A DNA stretch of 64,000 bases, from positions 1-64,000 of the forward strand of contig NZ_JACHZF010000011.1 of the NCBI RefSeq assembly GCF_014193375.1, read 5' to 3'. The notes below the pieces were generated by a model, which had not been told where the DNA came from, searched no databases, and worked only from the letters and a program-made list of their open reading frames with translations. The stretch comes from Halomonas campaniensis (lineage in GTDB: Bacteria; Pseudomonadota; Gammaproteobacteria; Pseudomonadales; Halomonadaceae). The position numbers were made by a program, and so were the translations under genes. This document shows positions 34,667 through 42,894 of this stretch, in pieces; the stretch's first letter is position 1, and each line of letters begins with the position of its first letter.

Positions 34667-35881
34667 TCAGGCCCCTCCCTCGTTGGCGGCATCGTCCTGA
34701 GCGCTCACGTCCGGGTCCAGCGAACGCGCCCCCTTCGGATAGGCATCCGGGTGCTTGCGGATATGGGTCTTCAGCCGGTCCAGCTGACGCTGCAGGGCCG
34801 GGGTCACATCGGCATAGACATCCGTCACCAGGCTGTCGAGCGGGGGTGGGGGCCGCTTCTCGGCACGCTTCATGGTCTCGAGCACCTCGCGGCGCAACGA
34901 CTCCTGTAGCGATTTCTCCTCGTCGTCGTTCCACCAGCCCTGCGCCACCAGCCAGTGCTGCATGCGCAGGATGGGGTCCTTCTCGCGCCAGGCCTCCTCC
35001 TCCTTCTTCGAGCGATAGCCGGAGGGGTCGTCAGAGGAGGAGTGGGCGGCGAGGCGATAGGTCATCGCCTCGATCAGCACCGGCTGGTTCTGCTCCACGG
35101 CGATCCGGCGCGCCTCGCGGGTGGCCGACAGCACCGCCAGGATGTCGTTGCCATCCACCCGGATCACGTGCATCCGGTAGCCGAAGGCCCGCGGCGCCAC
35201 CCCGTCGGCGGCAAACTGCTCGATGGAGGGGGTGGAGATCGCATAGCCGTTGTTGCGGCAGAAGAAGATCACCGGCACCTCGTGCACCGCCGCCATGTTG
35301 AGCGCGGCGTGGAAGTCGCCCTCGGAGGCGGCGCCCTCGCCGAAGAAACACAGGGTGCAGTGGCCGTCACCGGCCATCTTCTGGCCGTAGGCGTAGCCGG
35401 CCGCCTGGGGAATCTGGGTGGCCAGCGGGGAGGAGATGGTCATGTAGTGGAGCTTGCGCGACCCGTAGTGGATCGGCATCTGCCGCCCCTTGCCATAGTC
35501 GAGCTCGTTGCCGAACAGCTGGTTCATGAACTCGTCGTAGCTGAACCCGCGGTAGACCAGCGCGCCCTGCTCGCGGTACTGGGACATGATCATGTCGGCA
35601 TCGTCGAGCGCGGCCGCCGCCCCGATCACCGCGGCCTCTTCCCCCGTACACTGCATGTAGAAGGAGAGCCGGCCTTGCCGCTGGGCGGCCATCATCCGCT
35701 CGTCGAGCACCCGGGTGGCGATCATCGTGCGGTAGATCTTCAGCGCCTGATCGCGCTCGAGCGTCGGCGCCTCGGCCCCCTCGAAGAGGGTGCCGTCCTG
35801 ACGAAGCAGGCGGAAGGTAGGTATCGAGAACTCGTCGCCGGCCAGGAAGTCCGGCGCATGGATATCTTGTGTCGTTGTCAT
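34667..35881 (-). CDS. bkdA1: 2-oxoisovalerate dehydrogenase E1 alpha subunit
   Basis: 404 aa from the ATG at 35881. It decarboxylates branched 2-oxoacids from valine, leucine and isoleucine using thiamine diphosphate. Visible: [46 protein letters not shown], the cofactor motif [31 protein letters not shown], and the loop [15 protein letters not shown] (residues 276-290). In the mammalian enzyme the corresponding loop serine (HHSTSDDSS) is the regulatory phosphorylation site; here S281 aligns with it. First gene of the operon E1alpha - E1beta - E2 - kinase. Confidence 0.95.
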   Translation of the reverse strand: MTTTQDIHAPDFLAGDEFSIPTFRLLRQDGTLFEGAEAPTLERDQALKIYRTMIATRVLDERMMAAQRQGRLSFYMQCTGEEAAVIGAAAALDDADMIMSQYREQGALVYRGFSYDEFMNQLFGNELDYGKGRQMPIHYGSRKLHYMTISSPLATQIPQAAGYAYGQKMAGDGHCTLCFFGEGAASEGDFHAALNMAAVHEVPVIFFCRNNGYAISTPSIEQFAADGVAPRAFGYRMHVIRVDGNDILAVLSATREARRIAVEQNQPVLIEAMTYRLAAHSSSDDPSGYRSKKEEEAWREKDPILRMQHWLVAQGWWNDDEEKSLQESLRREVLETMKRAEKRPPPPLDSLVTDVYADVTPALQRQLDRLKTHIRKHPDAYPKGARSLDPDVSAQDDAANEGGA

Positions 35882-35974
35882 CTCAGGATCCTCTACCCCT
35901 TTTGAGGGCAGTGTTGTCGCTTGTATCGCCCTTTGCCAGAAGGATTGCCCCTGGCGGGTCAACGCAACCCAAGG

Positions 35975-35989
35975 TGACGTTAACGTAAA
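35975..35989. promoter_or_regulatory. LiuR-like operator upstream of the branched-chain dehydrogenase operon
   Basis: TGACGTTAACGTAAA, centred on a perfect ACGTTAACGT palindrome, 94 bp before the E1alpha start. It resembles the box I recall for the MerR-type regulator LiuR, which controls branched-chain amino acid catabolism in many proteobacteria. No liuR gene is present in the window. Confidence 0.6.
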
Positions 35990-36056
35990 ATGCAGCCAGG
36001 CGCACCCACCTTGCTACCAAGGCAGCAGATGGCAGTGAATCTTGCTGCAGAAAGCG

Positions 36057-36821
36057 TCAACGGCCGTGACGGCCGAGCAGCCGCTGGCAGCGCTCGAAGG
36101 CGCTGTCGACGGTGAGCGCCAGCAGGCCGATCAGCGCGGCGCCCTGGAGGACATAGGCGGTATTGCCGTTGACGATCCCCGAGATGATCGGCGCGCCGAG
36201 GTTGCTGGCCCCCACCGTGGCCCCCAGGGCGGCGGTGGCGATGTTGATCGTCACCGAGGTGCGGATCCCCGCCAGGATCACTGGCGCCGCCAGGGGGAGC
36301 TCGACCTGCAGCAGTTGCGGGACGCCGCCCATGCCCATGCCGCGCGCCGCCTCCAGCACCGACGGGTCGATGCCCTGCAGGCCGGCCAGGGTGTTGCGGA
36401 CGATGGGCAGCAGGCCATAGAGCAGCAGTGCCACGATGATCGGCCAGGTGCCGAACCCCAGCACCGGCACCGCCAGCGCCAGCACGGCCACCGGCGGGAA
36501 GGTCTGCCCCATGGAAGCGGCCTGGGCCAACAGCGGCAGGAAGTCGCGACCCGCCGGCCGGGTGACCAGCACCGCGGCCCCCACGCCAATGACCACCGCC
36601 AGCAGCGCGGCCACGCCCACCACCAGCAGGTGACGCCCCAGCAGGGTCAGGAACTCGGCATGGGGGTAGATCACCTGGCGGCTGCCCGGCTCGACCGCCC
36701 GGAACAGCGGTTCCAGTGCCGCCATGCCGAAGGCCAGCGCCAGCAGCAGGCCACACCAGATAAGCGGTGCTCGCCACAGGGTCCATGCCGCGGGGCAGCG
36801 GGCAAACGTCGACTCACTCAT
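36057..36821 (-). CDS. yehW: Osmoprotectant ABC importer permease (YehW-like)
   Basis: 254 aa from the ATG at 36821, about six membrane segments. BPD_transp motif: VRNTLAGLQGIDPSVLEAARGMGMGGVPQLLQVELPLAAPVILAGIRTSVTINIATAALGATVGASNLG, typical of OpuC/ProW-like betaine/choline transporters. Length matches E. coli YehW (243 aa). The start overlaps the ATPase gene end by 8 nt. Last gene of yehZ-Y-X-W. Confidence 0.9.
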   Translation of the reverse strand: MSESTFARCPAAWTLWRAPLIWCGLLLALAFGMAALEPLFRAVEPGSRQVIYPHAEFLTLLGRHLLVVGVAALLAVVIGVGAAVLVTRPAGRDFLPLLAQAASMGQTFPPVAVLALAVPVLGFGTWPIIVALLLYGLLPIVRNTLAGLQGIDPSVLEAARGMGMGGVPQLLQVELPLAAPVILAGIRTSVTINIATAALGATVGASNLGAPIISGIVNGNTAYVLQGAALIGLLALTVDSAFERCQRLLGRHGR

Positions 36822-37758
36822 CGCGGCGGGCTCCCACCAGGCGGCGCAGCGAGAGCTCGCCCACCGGCATGTCGTCCTCATCCACCACCGTCAGGCGATC
36901 GGCATGCTCGCGGAACATCACCGCCAGCGCCTGGTGCAGGGTCGCGTCCCGAGGCACCCGAGCACGGGCGATCAGCCGGGGAGACAGCGGCAGCATGCGC
37001 TCGCTGACGCGGGTCAGGGCGGCCTCCTTGAGGCCGCGATCGTCCCCGCCCAGCATCGACGCCACGAAGTCGTCGGCCGGGTCGCGCAGGAGCTCCAGGG
37101 GCGAGCCCTGCTGGACGATGCGCCCGGCCTTCATCACCACCAGCCGGTCGGCCAGGCCGAGGGCCTCATCCATATCGTGGGTGACGAACACGATGGTCTT
37201 GTGCAGCCGTGACTGCAGGTCACGCAGCTCGGCCTGGAGCGACTCGCGGGTGATCGGGTCCAGCGCGCCGAACGGCTCGTCCATCAGCAGGATGTCCGGG
37301 TCGGCGGCCAGCGCCCGGGCGACCCCGACCCGCTGGGCCTGGCCGCCGGAGAGCTGGTGCGGGTACTTGTCGGCGAAGCTATCCACCGGCAGGCCCAGCA
37401 GTGCCATGAGCTCCTCGACCCGCTCCCGGATGCGGGGCGCCGGCCACCTGAGCAGCCGCGGCACCAGGCCGATGTTGCGCGCCACCGTCCAGTGGGGAAA
37501 CAGTCCGGTGCTCTGGATCACGTAGCCGATGCGGCGCCGCAGCGTCTGTTCGTCGAATTCCCGGACCTGGCGCCCCTCCAGGTGGATCTCGCCCTCGCTG
37601 TGCTCGATCAAGCGGTTGATCATGCGCAGGGTGGTGGACTTGCCGCAGCCGGAGGTCCCCACCAGGGCGCAGAGCTCGCCTTTCTCCACCCGCAGCGAGA
37701 GTCGATCCACGGCGGTCTCGCTGCCGAACCGCTTGGTGACCTCGATGAGTTCGATCAT
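36814..37758 (-). CDS. yehX: Osmoprotectant ABC importer ATPase (YehX-like)
   Basis: 314 aa. Walker A GTSGCGKSTTLRMINRLI, Q-loop YVIQSTGLFPHWTVARNIGLVP, signature LSGGQAQRVGVARALAADPDILLMDEPFGALDP, switch FVTHDMDEALGLADRLVVM. The C-terminal part (about 255-310) contains one CBS-like unit (RVPRDATLHQALAVMFREHADRLTVVDEDDMPVGELSLRRLV), as in OpuA/ProV-type ATPases where it senses ionic strength. The ATG overlaps the YehY gene stop (ATGA). Confidence 0.93.
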   Translation of the reverse strand: MIELIEVTKRFGSETAVDRLSLRVEKGELCALVGTSGCGKSTTLRMINRLIEHSEGEIHLEGRQVREFDEQTLRRRIGYVIQSTGLFPHWTVARNIGLVPRLLRWPAPRIRERVEELMALLGLPVDSFADKYPHQLSGGQAQRVGVARALAADPDILLMDEPFGALDPITRESLQAELRDLQSRLHKTIVFVTHDMDEALGLADRLVVMKAGRIVQQGSPLELLRDPADDFVASMLGGDDRGLKEAALTRVSERMLPLSPRLIARARVPRDATLHQALAVMFREHADRLTVVDEDDMPVGELSLRRLVGARRDE

Positions 37759-38945
37759 GACGTGGCCTCCTGACCCGCTGATGGCAACTGCCGGGGGTCC
37801 AGCCGCCGGGCCAGGGCGCCAAGCAGGCCATCGGCGACCAGCGCCATGGCCAGGATCGGCAAGGCCCCCAGCAGCACCAGGTCCATGGCGGCCTGGCCGA
37901 GCCCCTGGAAGATGAAGGTGCCGAGCCCCCCGGCACCGATCAGTGCCGCCACCGCGGTCAGGCCGATCGCCTGGACCGTGGTGATGCGCACGCCCTCGAT
38001 CATTACCGGCAGCGCCAGCGGCAGGCGCACCTGCAGGAACACCTGGGTGCGGCTCATGCCCATGCCCCGCGCCGACTCCAGCACCTGCGGCGACACCCCC
38101 TCCAGCGCCACGAAGGTGTTGCGGACCATGGGCAGCAGGCTGTAGCCGAGCAGGGCCAGGAAAGCCGGTGCCCAGCCGATCCCCCTCACCCCCATGGCAT
38201 TCAGCCAGGCCACGTTGGCGGCGAGCCAGGCGAGCGGGGCCAGCAGCAGGCCGAACAGCGCCAGGCTGGGAATGGTCTGGAGGAAGTTGAGCACTCCGAA
38301 ACCGACCCGTTCGAGGCCGGCATGGCGGCGCATGGCCAGGGCCAGGCCCGCGCCCAGCACCAGGCTGGCGCCGACGGCGCCGGCCACCAGCCGCAGGTGC
38401 TGGATCACCGCCGCGGTGAACTGGTCACTGCGCCCCCGGTACTCCTGTACCAGCGCCAGCGACTCGAGACCGTGGGACGAGGCCAGCCACCAGACCAGCG
38501 CCACCGGCGCCAGCAGCAGCCAGACGGCAAGCCGCGGCAAGGCCAGGCGCCCGCGCAGCTCGATCAGCACCAGGCCGAGCAGGAACAGCAGCAGCCACAC
38601 CGCGGCACCGACCCCCAGACGCGCCTGCGGCGTGGTCGGGTCGATCATCAGGGCGGCCGCCCCCGCCAGCCAGGCCGGCAGGGCCGCCAGCAGCAGCACG
38701 GCGAGCCCCAGCGCGACGCGGTACCGGGTGGGCGTGGGTCGCCAGGCCAGGGCCACCATGGCTAGCCACGGCAGGCAGCCCGCCAGGGCGCCGGCCCAGC
38801 CGACGATCTCGTAGGCATGGAACGGGGTACCGGGGACGATGCGGTTGGGGGCGACGCTCACCGACGGCAGCGCCAGCCAGGCCACGGCGGCGGCCAGCAT
38901 CAGCGCGGTCAGCACGCGGTTGGGGAGTGGCGCTTCCCTGCGCAC
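37755..38945 (-). CDS. yehY: Osmoprotectant ABC importer permease (YehY-like)
   Basis: 396 aa using the GTG at 38945, 7 nt after the yehZ stop. The open frame extends further upstream only inside yehZ. N-terminal hydrophobic extension with about five helices, then the transporter core (FGVLNFLQTIPSLALFGLLL; MVRNTFVALEGVSPQVLESARGMGMSRTQVFLQVRLPLALPVMIEGVRITTVQAIGLTAVAALIGAGGLG). E. coli YehY is 385 aa with the same N-terminal extension, which supports the assignment. Confidence 0.88.
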   Translation of the reverse strand: MRREAPLPNRVLTALMLAAAVAWLALPSVSVAPNRIVPGTPFHAYEIVGWAGALAGCLPWLAMVALAWRPTPTRYRVALGLAVLLLAALPAWLAGAAALMIDPTTPQARLGVGAAVWLLLFLLGLVLIELRGRLALPRLAVWLLLAPVALVWWLASSHGLESLALVQEYRGRSDQFTAAVIQHLRLVAGAVGASLVLGAGLALAMRRHAGLERVGFGVLNFLQTIPSLALFGLLLAPLAWLAANVAWLNAMGVRGIGWAPAFLALLGYSLLPMVRNTFVALEGVSPQVLESARGMGMSRTQVFLQVRLPLALPVMIEGVRITTVQAIGLTAVAALIGAGGLGTFIFQGLGQAAMDLVLLGALPILAMALVADGLLGALARRLDPRQLPSAGQEATS

Positions 38946-38952
38946 GGCGGGC

Positions 38953-39864
38953 TCAGTCGTCCAGGCCGTCGAGGAAGTCCGCCGCGACCTGGCGAGGGTC
39001 AAGCCCGTTGACGGCCACGTCGCCATTGAGACGCTGCAGGGTCTCCAGATCCAGGGCCTGGAACAGCGGCGTCAGCAGCGACTCGATCTCGGGATAGGCC
39101 TCGAGCACCTCGGCGCGCACCACCGGCGCCGGCTGGTAGACCGGCTGCACCCCCAGGGTGTCCTCCAGGACGACCAGGTCCAGCGCATTGAGGCCGCCGT
39201 CGGTACCGTAGGTCATGGCGGCGTTGACGCCGCTGGTCTGCTGGGCCGCGGCGCGCATCGTGGAGGCGGTGTTGCCGCCGGAGAGCACCAGCAGCTGGTC
39301 ATCGCCGAGCGTGAAGCCGTAGGCCTCCTGGAACGCCGGCAGCGCCTGCTCGGACTCCACGAACTCGGCGCTGGCCGCGAATTTGAACTCGCCGCCTGCC
39401 TCCAGGTAGCTCGCCAGGTCCTCGAGGCTCGCCAGGCCGTGCTCGCGGGCCAGGTCACCGCGCACGCTCATCGCCCAGGTATTGTTGGCCGAGGCCGGCG
39501 TCAGCCATGCCAGGTCGTTCTCGGCGTCCCTCTCCCGAACCGTCTCGAAGGCCGCCTCGGCATCGTGCCAGACGTCGCTGTCGGTCATGTCGAAGAAGAA
39601 GGCGCCGTTGCCGGTGTACTCCGGATAGAGATCGATCTCGCCGGTCAGCAGGGCCTCGCGCACGATGCTGGTGCCGCCCAGCTGCAGCCGGTCCTGCACC
39701 TCGATGCCGCCGGCCTCGAGCCGCTGGAGGATCAGCTGGCCGAGCACCGAGCCCTCGGTGTCGATCTTCGAGGAGACCACCACCGGGTCATCGGCCTGGA
39801 CGGAGGAGAGGCCCAGCACGGAGACGGCAGCGACCAGGGTCAGGCGAGCAAAGGGGATACGCAT
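38953..39864 (-). CDS. yehZ: Osmoprotectant-binding periplasmic protein (OsmF/YehZ-like)
   Basis: 303 aa with a Sec signal peptide (MRIPFARLTLVAAVSVLGLSSVQA). OpuAC-family features: VVVSSKIDTEGSVLGQLILQRLEAGGIEVQDRLQLGGTSIVREALLTGEIDLYPEYTGNGAFFF, and GVNAAMTYGTDGGLNALDLVVLEDTLGVQPVYQPAPVVR. E. coli YehZ is 305 aa, and the gene order yehZ-Y-X-W is preserved. The E. coli system is a low-affinity betaine importer. A promoter with an extended, RpoS-compatible -10 lies upstream. Confidence 0.92.
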   Translation of the reverse strand: MRIPFARLTLVAAVSVLGLSSVQADDPVVVSSKIDTEGSVLGQLILQRLEAGGIEVQDRLQLGGTSIVREALLTGEIDLYPEYTGNGAFFFDMTDSDVWHDAEAAFETVRERDAENDLAWLTPASANNTWAMSVRGDLAREHGLASLEDLASYLEAGGEFKFAASAEFVESEQALPAFQEAYGFTLGDDQLLVLSGGNTASTMRAAAQQTSGVNAAMTYGTDGGLNALDLVVLEDTLGVQPVYQPAPVVRAEVLEAYPEIESLLTPLFQALDLETLQRLNGDVAVNGLDPRQVAADFLDGLDD

Positions 39865-39901
39865 GGCGGAATACCACCCAGAGGGTCAGGAATGTACCCT
39901 G

Positions 39902-39929
39902 AGTATAAGGATTCGACGGTGTCGTTGCA
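39902..39929 (-). promoter_or_regulatory. Probable promoter of yehZYXW
   Basis: On the minus strand TGCAAC (39924-39929), a 16-nt spacer and TATACT (39902-39907), about 37 bp before the yehZ start. The sequence CTTATACT is close to the sigma-S -10 consensus, consistent with RpoS control of the E. coli operon. Confidence 0.45.
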
Positions 39930-39962
39930 GACCCCGCCGCCAACGCACAGGACGCCCGACCC

Positions 39963-40940
39963 ATGCCTCACGCCCCGCCACCCCTGCTCGACCGCTGCCA
40001 CCATCCGCTGGTCCGCGACCTGGCGTGGCTGCTGCTGGTGCCCGACCTGCTCACCATGCCCTGGCCGGGACGCCCCAGCCGCGAGGCGCTGGGGCTTGAC
40101 GACGACGCCCGCCTGGCCGCCTGGCTGGATGACCTGGAAGCCACCCCCGAGGCGCTGGAGGCGTGCGTGGGCGACACCCTGACGGGCCGCATGGGGCTCT
40201 ACCACGAGCGGCTCTGGCAGTTCCTGCTGGCGGCCGCCCCCGGCACCGAGCTGCTGGCCCACAACCTGCGCATCCTCCGCGGCAAGCAGACCCTCGGCGA
40301 GCTCGACCTGCTCTACCGGCGGGTCGGCGCGCCCGAGCCCATCCACCTGGAGGTGGCAATCAAGTTCTACCTCGGCCTGACCGAAGGGCCCGGCGACGAT
40401 ACCTCCCAGGCGCGCTGGATCGGCCCCGGCGGGGCGGACAGCCTGGCCGGCAAGCGCGAGCACCTCCACCAGCGCCAGCTGCGCCTGACCGAGACCCCCG
40501 AGGCCCGCGAGGTCATCCAGGTGCTGCTGGCCCCGCAGGCCATGGGGATTGATCGTCCCCTGGCGATCCGGCGGCAGCTGGCCATGCCGGGAGTGCTCTT
40601 CACGCCCTGGCACCGGCCGCTGCCCCCGCCCCGGGAAGCGAACCCGGCACACCTGCGAGGCACCTGGCTGTTCTGGGGGGCATGGCGGGACTACCGCGAC
40701 GGCCTGCCGCCAGGCACCCGGGGGGCCTGGCTGCACAAGCCCCACTGGCTCGCCCTGCCTCGCCGGGAGCACCTGCTGCCACTGGGCGAGCTCGAGTCCC
40801 AGCTGGCCCAGCACTTCCAGGCCACCGCGTCTCCCATCCAGCTGGCAGTGTGGCAGGAGGCGATGGGCTGGCAGCGGCTGTTCCTGGTCGCCGACGACTG
40901 GCCGCGGCAGATCCCGCTGCCGCCCGTTCCGAATCAATGA
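39963..40940 (+). CDS. DUF1853 family protein
   Basis: 325 aa, soluble. It matches DUF1853 in the combination LLVPDLLT, GRMGLYHERLWQFLLA, LRILRGKQTLGELDLLYRR, HLEVAIKFYLG, HLRGTWLFWGAWRDY and WLHKPHWLALP. The G-E-L-D plus L-E-V-A-I-K arrangement resembles a PD-(D/E)xK nuclease core (E-x-K), so a nuclease-like role is possible but unproven. Divergent from yehZ with a 98-bp shared promoter region. Confidence 0.82.
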   Translation: MPHAPPPLLDRCHHPLVRDLAWLLLVPDLLTMPWPGRPSREALGLDDDARLAAWLDDLEATPEALEACVGDTLTGRMGLYHERLWQFLLAAAPGTELLAHNLRILRGKQTLGELDLLYRRVGAPEPIHLEVAIKFYLGLTEGPGDDTSQARWIGPGGADSLAGKREHLHQRQLRLTETPEAREVIQVLLAPQAMGIDRPLAIRRQLAMPGVLFTPWHRPLPPPREANPAHLRGTWLFWGAWRDYRDGLPPGTRGAWLHKPHWLALPRREHLLPLGELESQLAQHFQATASPIQLAVWQEAMGWQRLFLVADDWPRQIPLPPVPNQ

Positions 40941-40942
40941 TG

Positions 40943-41034
40943 CTCGACGGACAGCGCCGGCGGCCTCGGCCAGCACCGCCGAGTCATCGCGGAAGAAGGC
41001 GATGCGGCCATCGAGAAAGGAGGGATGAGTCCAA
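40943..41034 (-). pseudogene. Possible remnant of a coding sequence
   Basis: Between DUF1853 and hipB, the minus strand encodes an uninterrupted protein-like stretch (LDWTHPSFLDGRIAFFRDDS followed by AVLAEAAG) that has no start codon of its own and runs into the antisense of DUF1853. It may be the tail of a gene lost when the toxin-antitoxin pair arrived, or chance in GC-rich DNA. No family recognised. Confidence 0.25.
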
Positions 41035-41046
41035 TCCAGCTTTCGT

Positions 41047-41352
41047 TTACTCAGTGGAGTCCAGGGCCTGCGCCAGCAGGGAACGCTTGCGCGGCAGCAG
41101 ACTCACCTCCAGCCCCAGGGGCCGGAAGACGCGGTTCTTCATCTCCAGGGTGACATTGCCCTTGTCACCCTCCAGATCCGACAGGGTACGCCGGCTGATG
41201 CCGACCAGCGCCGCGTAGCGGGTCTGGGAGAGCCCCAGCACATCACGACGCAGGGCCCTCAGGAGCTGGCCATCGGTAAGCTCACCCGCATAGAAACGCC
41301 TCAGCAGCGTCACCAGCGCCCCTTCTCGGTCATCGACATTGCGAGGTTTCAT
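41047..41352 (-). CDS. hipB: HipB-like antitoxin (XRE helix-turn-helix)
   Basis: 101 aa. A helix-turn-helix in the middle, LSQTRYAALVGISRRTLSDLEGDKGNVTLEMKNRVFRPLG, resembles HipB-type Cro/CI antitoxins. It neutralises HipA and represses the operon through upstream repeats. The ATG overlaps the hipA stop (ATGA), so it is the second gene of the pair; hipB usually comes first. Confidence 0.88.
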   Translation of the reverse strand: MKPRNVDDREGALVTLLRRFYAGELTDGQLLRALRRDVLGLSQTRYAALVGISRRTLSDLEGDKGNVTLEMKNRVFRPLGLEVSLLPRKRSLLAQALDSTE

Positions 41353-42695
41353 AGCAGCCCCCAGCGCTTGAGTCGGGTGCCAAGCGTGCGCAAGCCTACG
41401 GACGGCATATCCAGAATGCGAGTGGGAACGCCTCGCCCGGCCAGGCGTTCATCCAGCCCATTGAGGTCGACGGCCAGCCGCCGCAGCGCCTCCATCAACT
41501 GATCGGGGTCCACGAGGTCCGACAGGGATTCCGCAATGGCGTACCAGTCGTATTCGCCCCCAGCCTCGAGCGGCGGGCCCCACTGGGTGGTTCGTGTCAC
41601 TCCCTCGGGATCGGCTCGCATCGGGGCGAAATCGTAGACCGGTGAGAGCCAGATTCCCTCGGGGCGCTTCAGCAGCGCCGTATTGCGACCGTGGTTGTCG
41701 GAGTTGCCAAACGCGATGTTGAGCAGATCGCGCCGCACCCATTCGATGACGAAAGCCGACGCTTCAAAGGGTTCGCCGAGCTCACGGACACGATACTGCG
41801 CCTGCAGCAGGCCCACTAACCGGCGAAGCGTCTCACCGTGGCGAAGGAAGGTGCCGGGCGCCGCCCCCATCAGTGAATAGACGGACTCCAGGCCGTAGCG
41901 AATCCAGACGCCGTCGTGATGGTGCATATCGAAGCGAGGCAGCCAAAGCGAGGGATAGCGCTCTCCCTCCATCAGTCTCATGGCCCCTGTCTCGATGGTA
42001 TCGATTCCCAGAAACGCCAGTTCCTGGTAGTAGTGATATTCGGCACGAAGAATATCGCAGTCATCGTCGGTACGCCGGCCGCGGGGAAACTTGACCAGCA
42101 TCGGCAGATCCGGGCGGTGAACCTCTTCCTGCCAGGTATCGATCCAGACCTGCTCATCTTCGGCGAGCCTGAGCAGCAACTTGGGGGCCTCGCCACCGGC
42201 CCCGGTCGCCCCCCCGCTGGCTGCTCCCATCTGCTGGGCATACTCCAGAAAGTCGACATCTCGCTCCACCACGTTTCTTACTGGAAAGCGTCGCTCTCCA
42301 AGGCTATCCCTGAGGCTGTTGTCGGGCACCGCCTCCTTGATGCGCAGGTTACCGACCGGCGCGATAGTCCCGCGGGCCAGAAGCTCCGCGTCCTGGCGCC
42401 CGGTCGAAAGGTGATGGATACCGAGAAAGTCCACCCAGAAGCGGCGGCTGGCTCCCGCCGGCATGATGTCCTCCAGAAAACCGAACCAGCGCGGGGACTC
42501 GTGTGTCAGCATCAGCTCCACAGGCAGCACCAGGCTGGCTGCATGCCGGTCGTCGTGGAACATCCACTCGACGGCATAGTCGGTTGCATAACGCAGGCGA
42601 GACGGGCCATGCACGCCTCGCTCCGGGTCTGGCAAGGAGATCTCGGCGGCATCTTGCCAGACCCGGCCGAAGTGGATTTGTAGCGTCAGCCTCAT
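41349..42695 (-). CDS. hipA: HipA-like serine/threonine kinase toxin
   Basis: 448 aa. HipA layout: N-terminal subdomain 1 (LPVELMLTHESPRWFGFLEDIMP), a flexible phospho-loop region (GGATGAGGEAPKLLLRL) where HipA autophosphorylates, a kinase core with the catalytic loop NIAFGNSDNHGRNTALL (D, N) and the metal-binding SPVYDFAPM. E. coli HipA phosphorylates glutamyl-tRNA synthetase; the target here is unknown. First gene of a reversed HipA-HipB pair, with the operator at 42713-42796. Adjacent to cysS and glnS, which may be coincidence. Confidence 0.88.
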   Translation of the reverse strand: MRLTLQIHFGRVWQDAAEISLPDPERGVHGPSRLRYATDYAVEWMFHDDRHAASLVLPVELMLTHESPRWFGFLEDIMPAGASRRFWVDFLGIHHLSTGRQDAELLARGTIAPVGNLRIKEAVPDNSLRDSLGERRFPVRNVVERDVDFLEYAQQMGAASGGATGAGGEAPKLLLRLAEDEQVWIDTWQEEVHRPDLPMLVKFPRGRRTDDDCDILRAEYHYYQELAFLGIDTIETGAMRLMEGERYPSLWLPRFDMHHHDGVWIRYGLESVYSLMGAAPGTFLRHGETLRRLVGLLQAQYRVRELGEPFEASAFVIEWVRRDLLNIAFGNSDNHGRNTALLKRPEGIWLSPVYDFAPMRADPEGVTRTTQWGPPLEAGGEYDWYAIAESLSDLVDPDQLMEALRRLAVDLNGLDERLAGRGVPTRILDMPSVGLRTLGTRLKRWGLL

Positions 42696-42709
42696 GGCTC
42701 CACCTGTGA

Positions 42710-42737
42710 ACGATACTGCTCAATAATGGCCATTCAA
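42710..42737 (-). promoter_or_regulatory. Probable hipA promoter
   Basis: On the minus strand TTGAAT (42732-42737), 16 nt, TATCGT (42710-42715), about 15-20 bp before the hipA start. It lies inside the long inverted repeat, so a bound antitoxin would cover both boxes. Confidence 0.5.
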
Positions 42738-42796
42738 CACATTATTTGCGCAGTATAGCGCACAGATTGGCAAGGACACGGAAATTATTGAGCAGC
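42713..42796. promoter_or_regulatory. hipAB operator repeats
   Basis: A long imperfect inverted repeat: left arm ATACTGCTCAATAATG (42713-42728) and right arm CATTATTTGCGCAGTAT (42740-42756), 11-nt spacer. A third copy of one half, ATTATTGAGCAG (42785-42796), lies 30 bp further out. Multiple half-sites of this kind are typical of HipB autoregulation. Confidence 0.7.
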
Positions 42797-42894
42797 ATGG
42801 CACACAACCAAGAAGGACCGAAGCGCAGGACGCCCTGCTCCCTCGCAGGGCAGAGCATCCAACTTCTCTGAGCGCCACGCTTCTCGCTTGCCGC

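Noticed and set aside
42833-42850. Hairpin CCCTGC/GCAGGG after cysS considered as a terminator
   Set aside because: Only six base pairs and no T-run on the minus strand.
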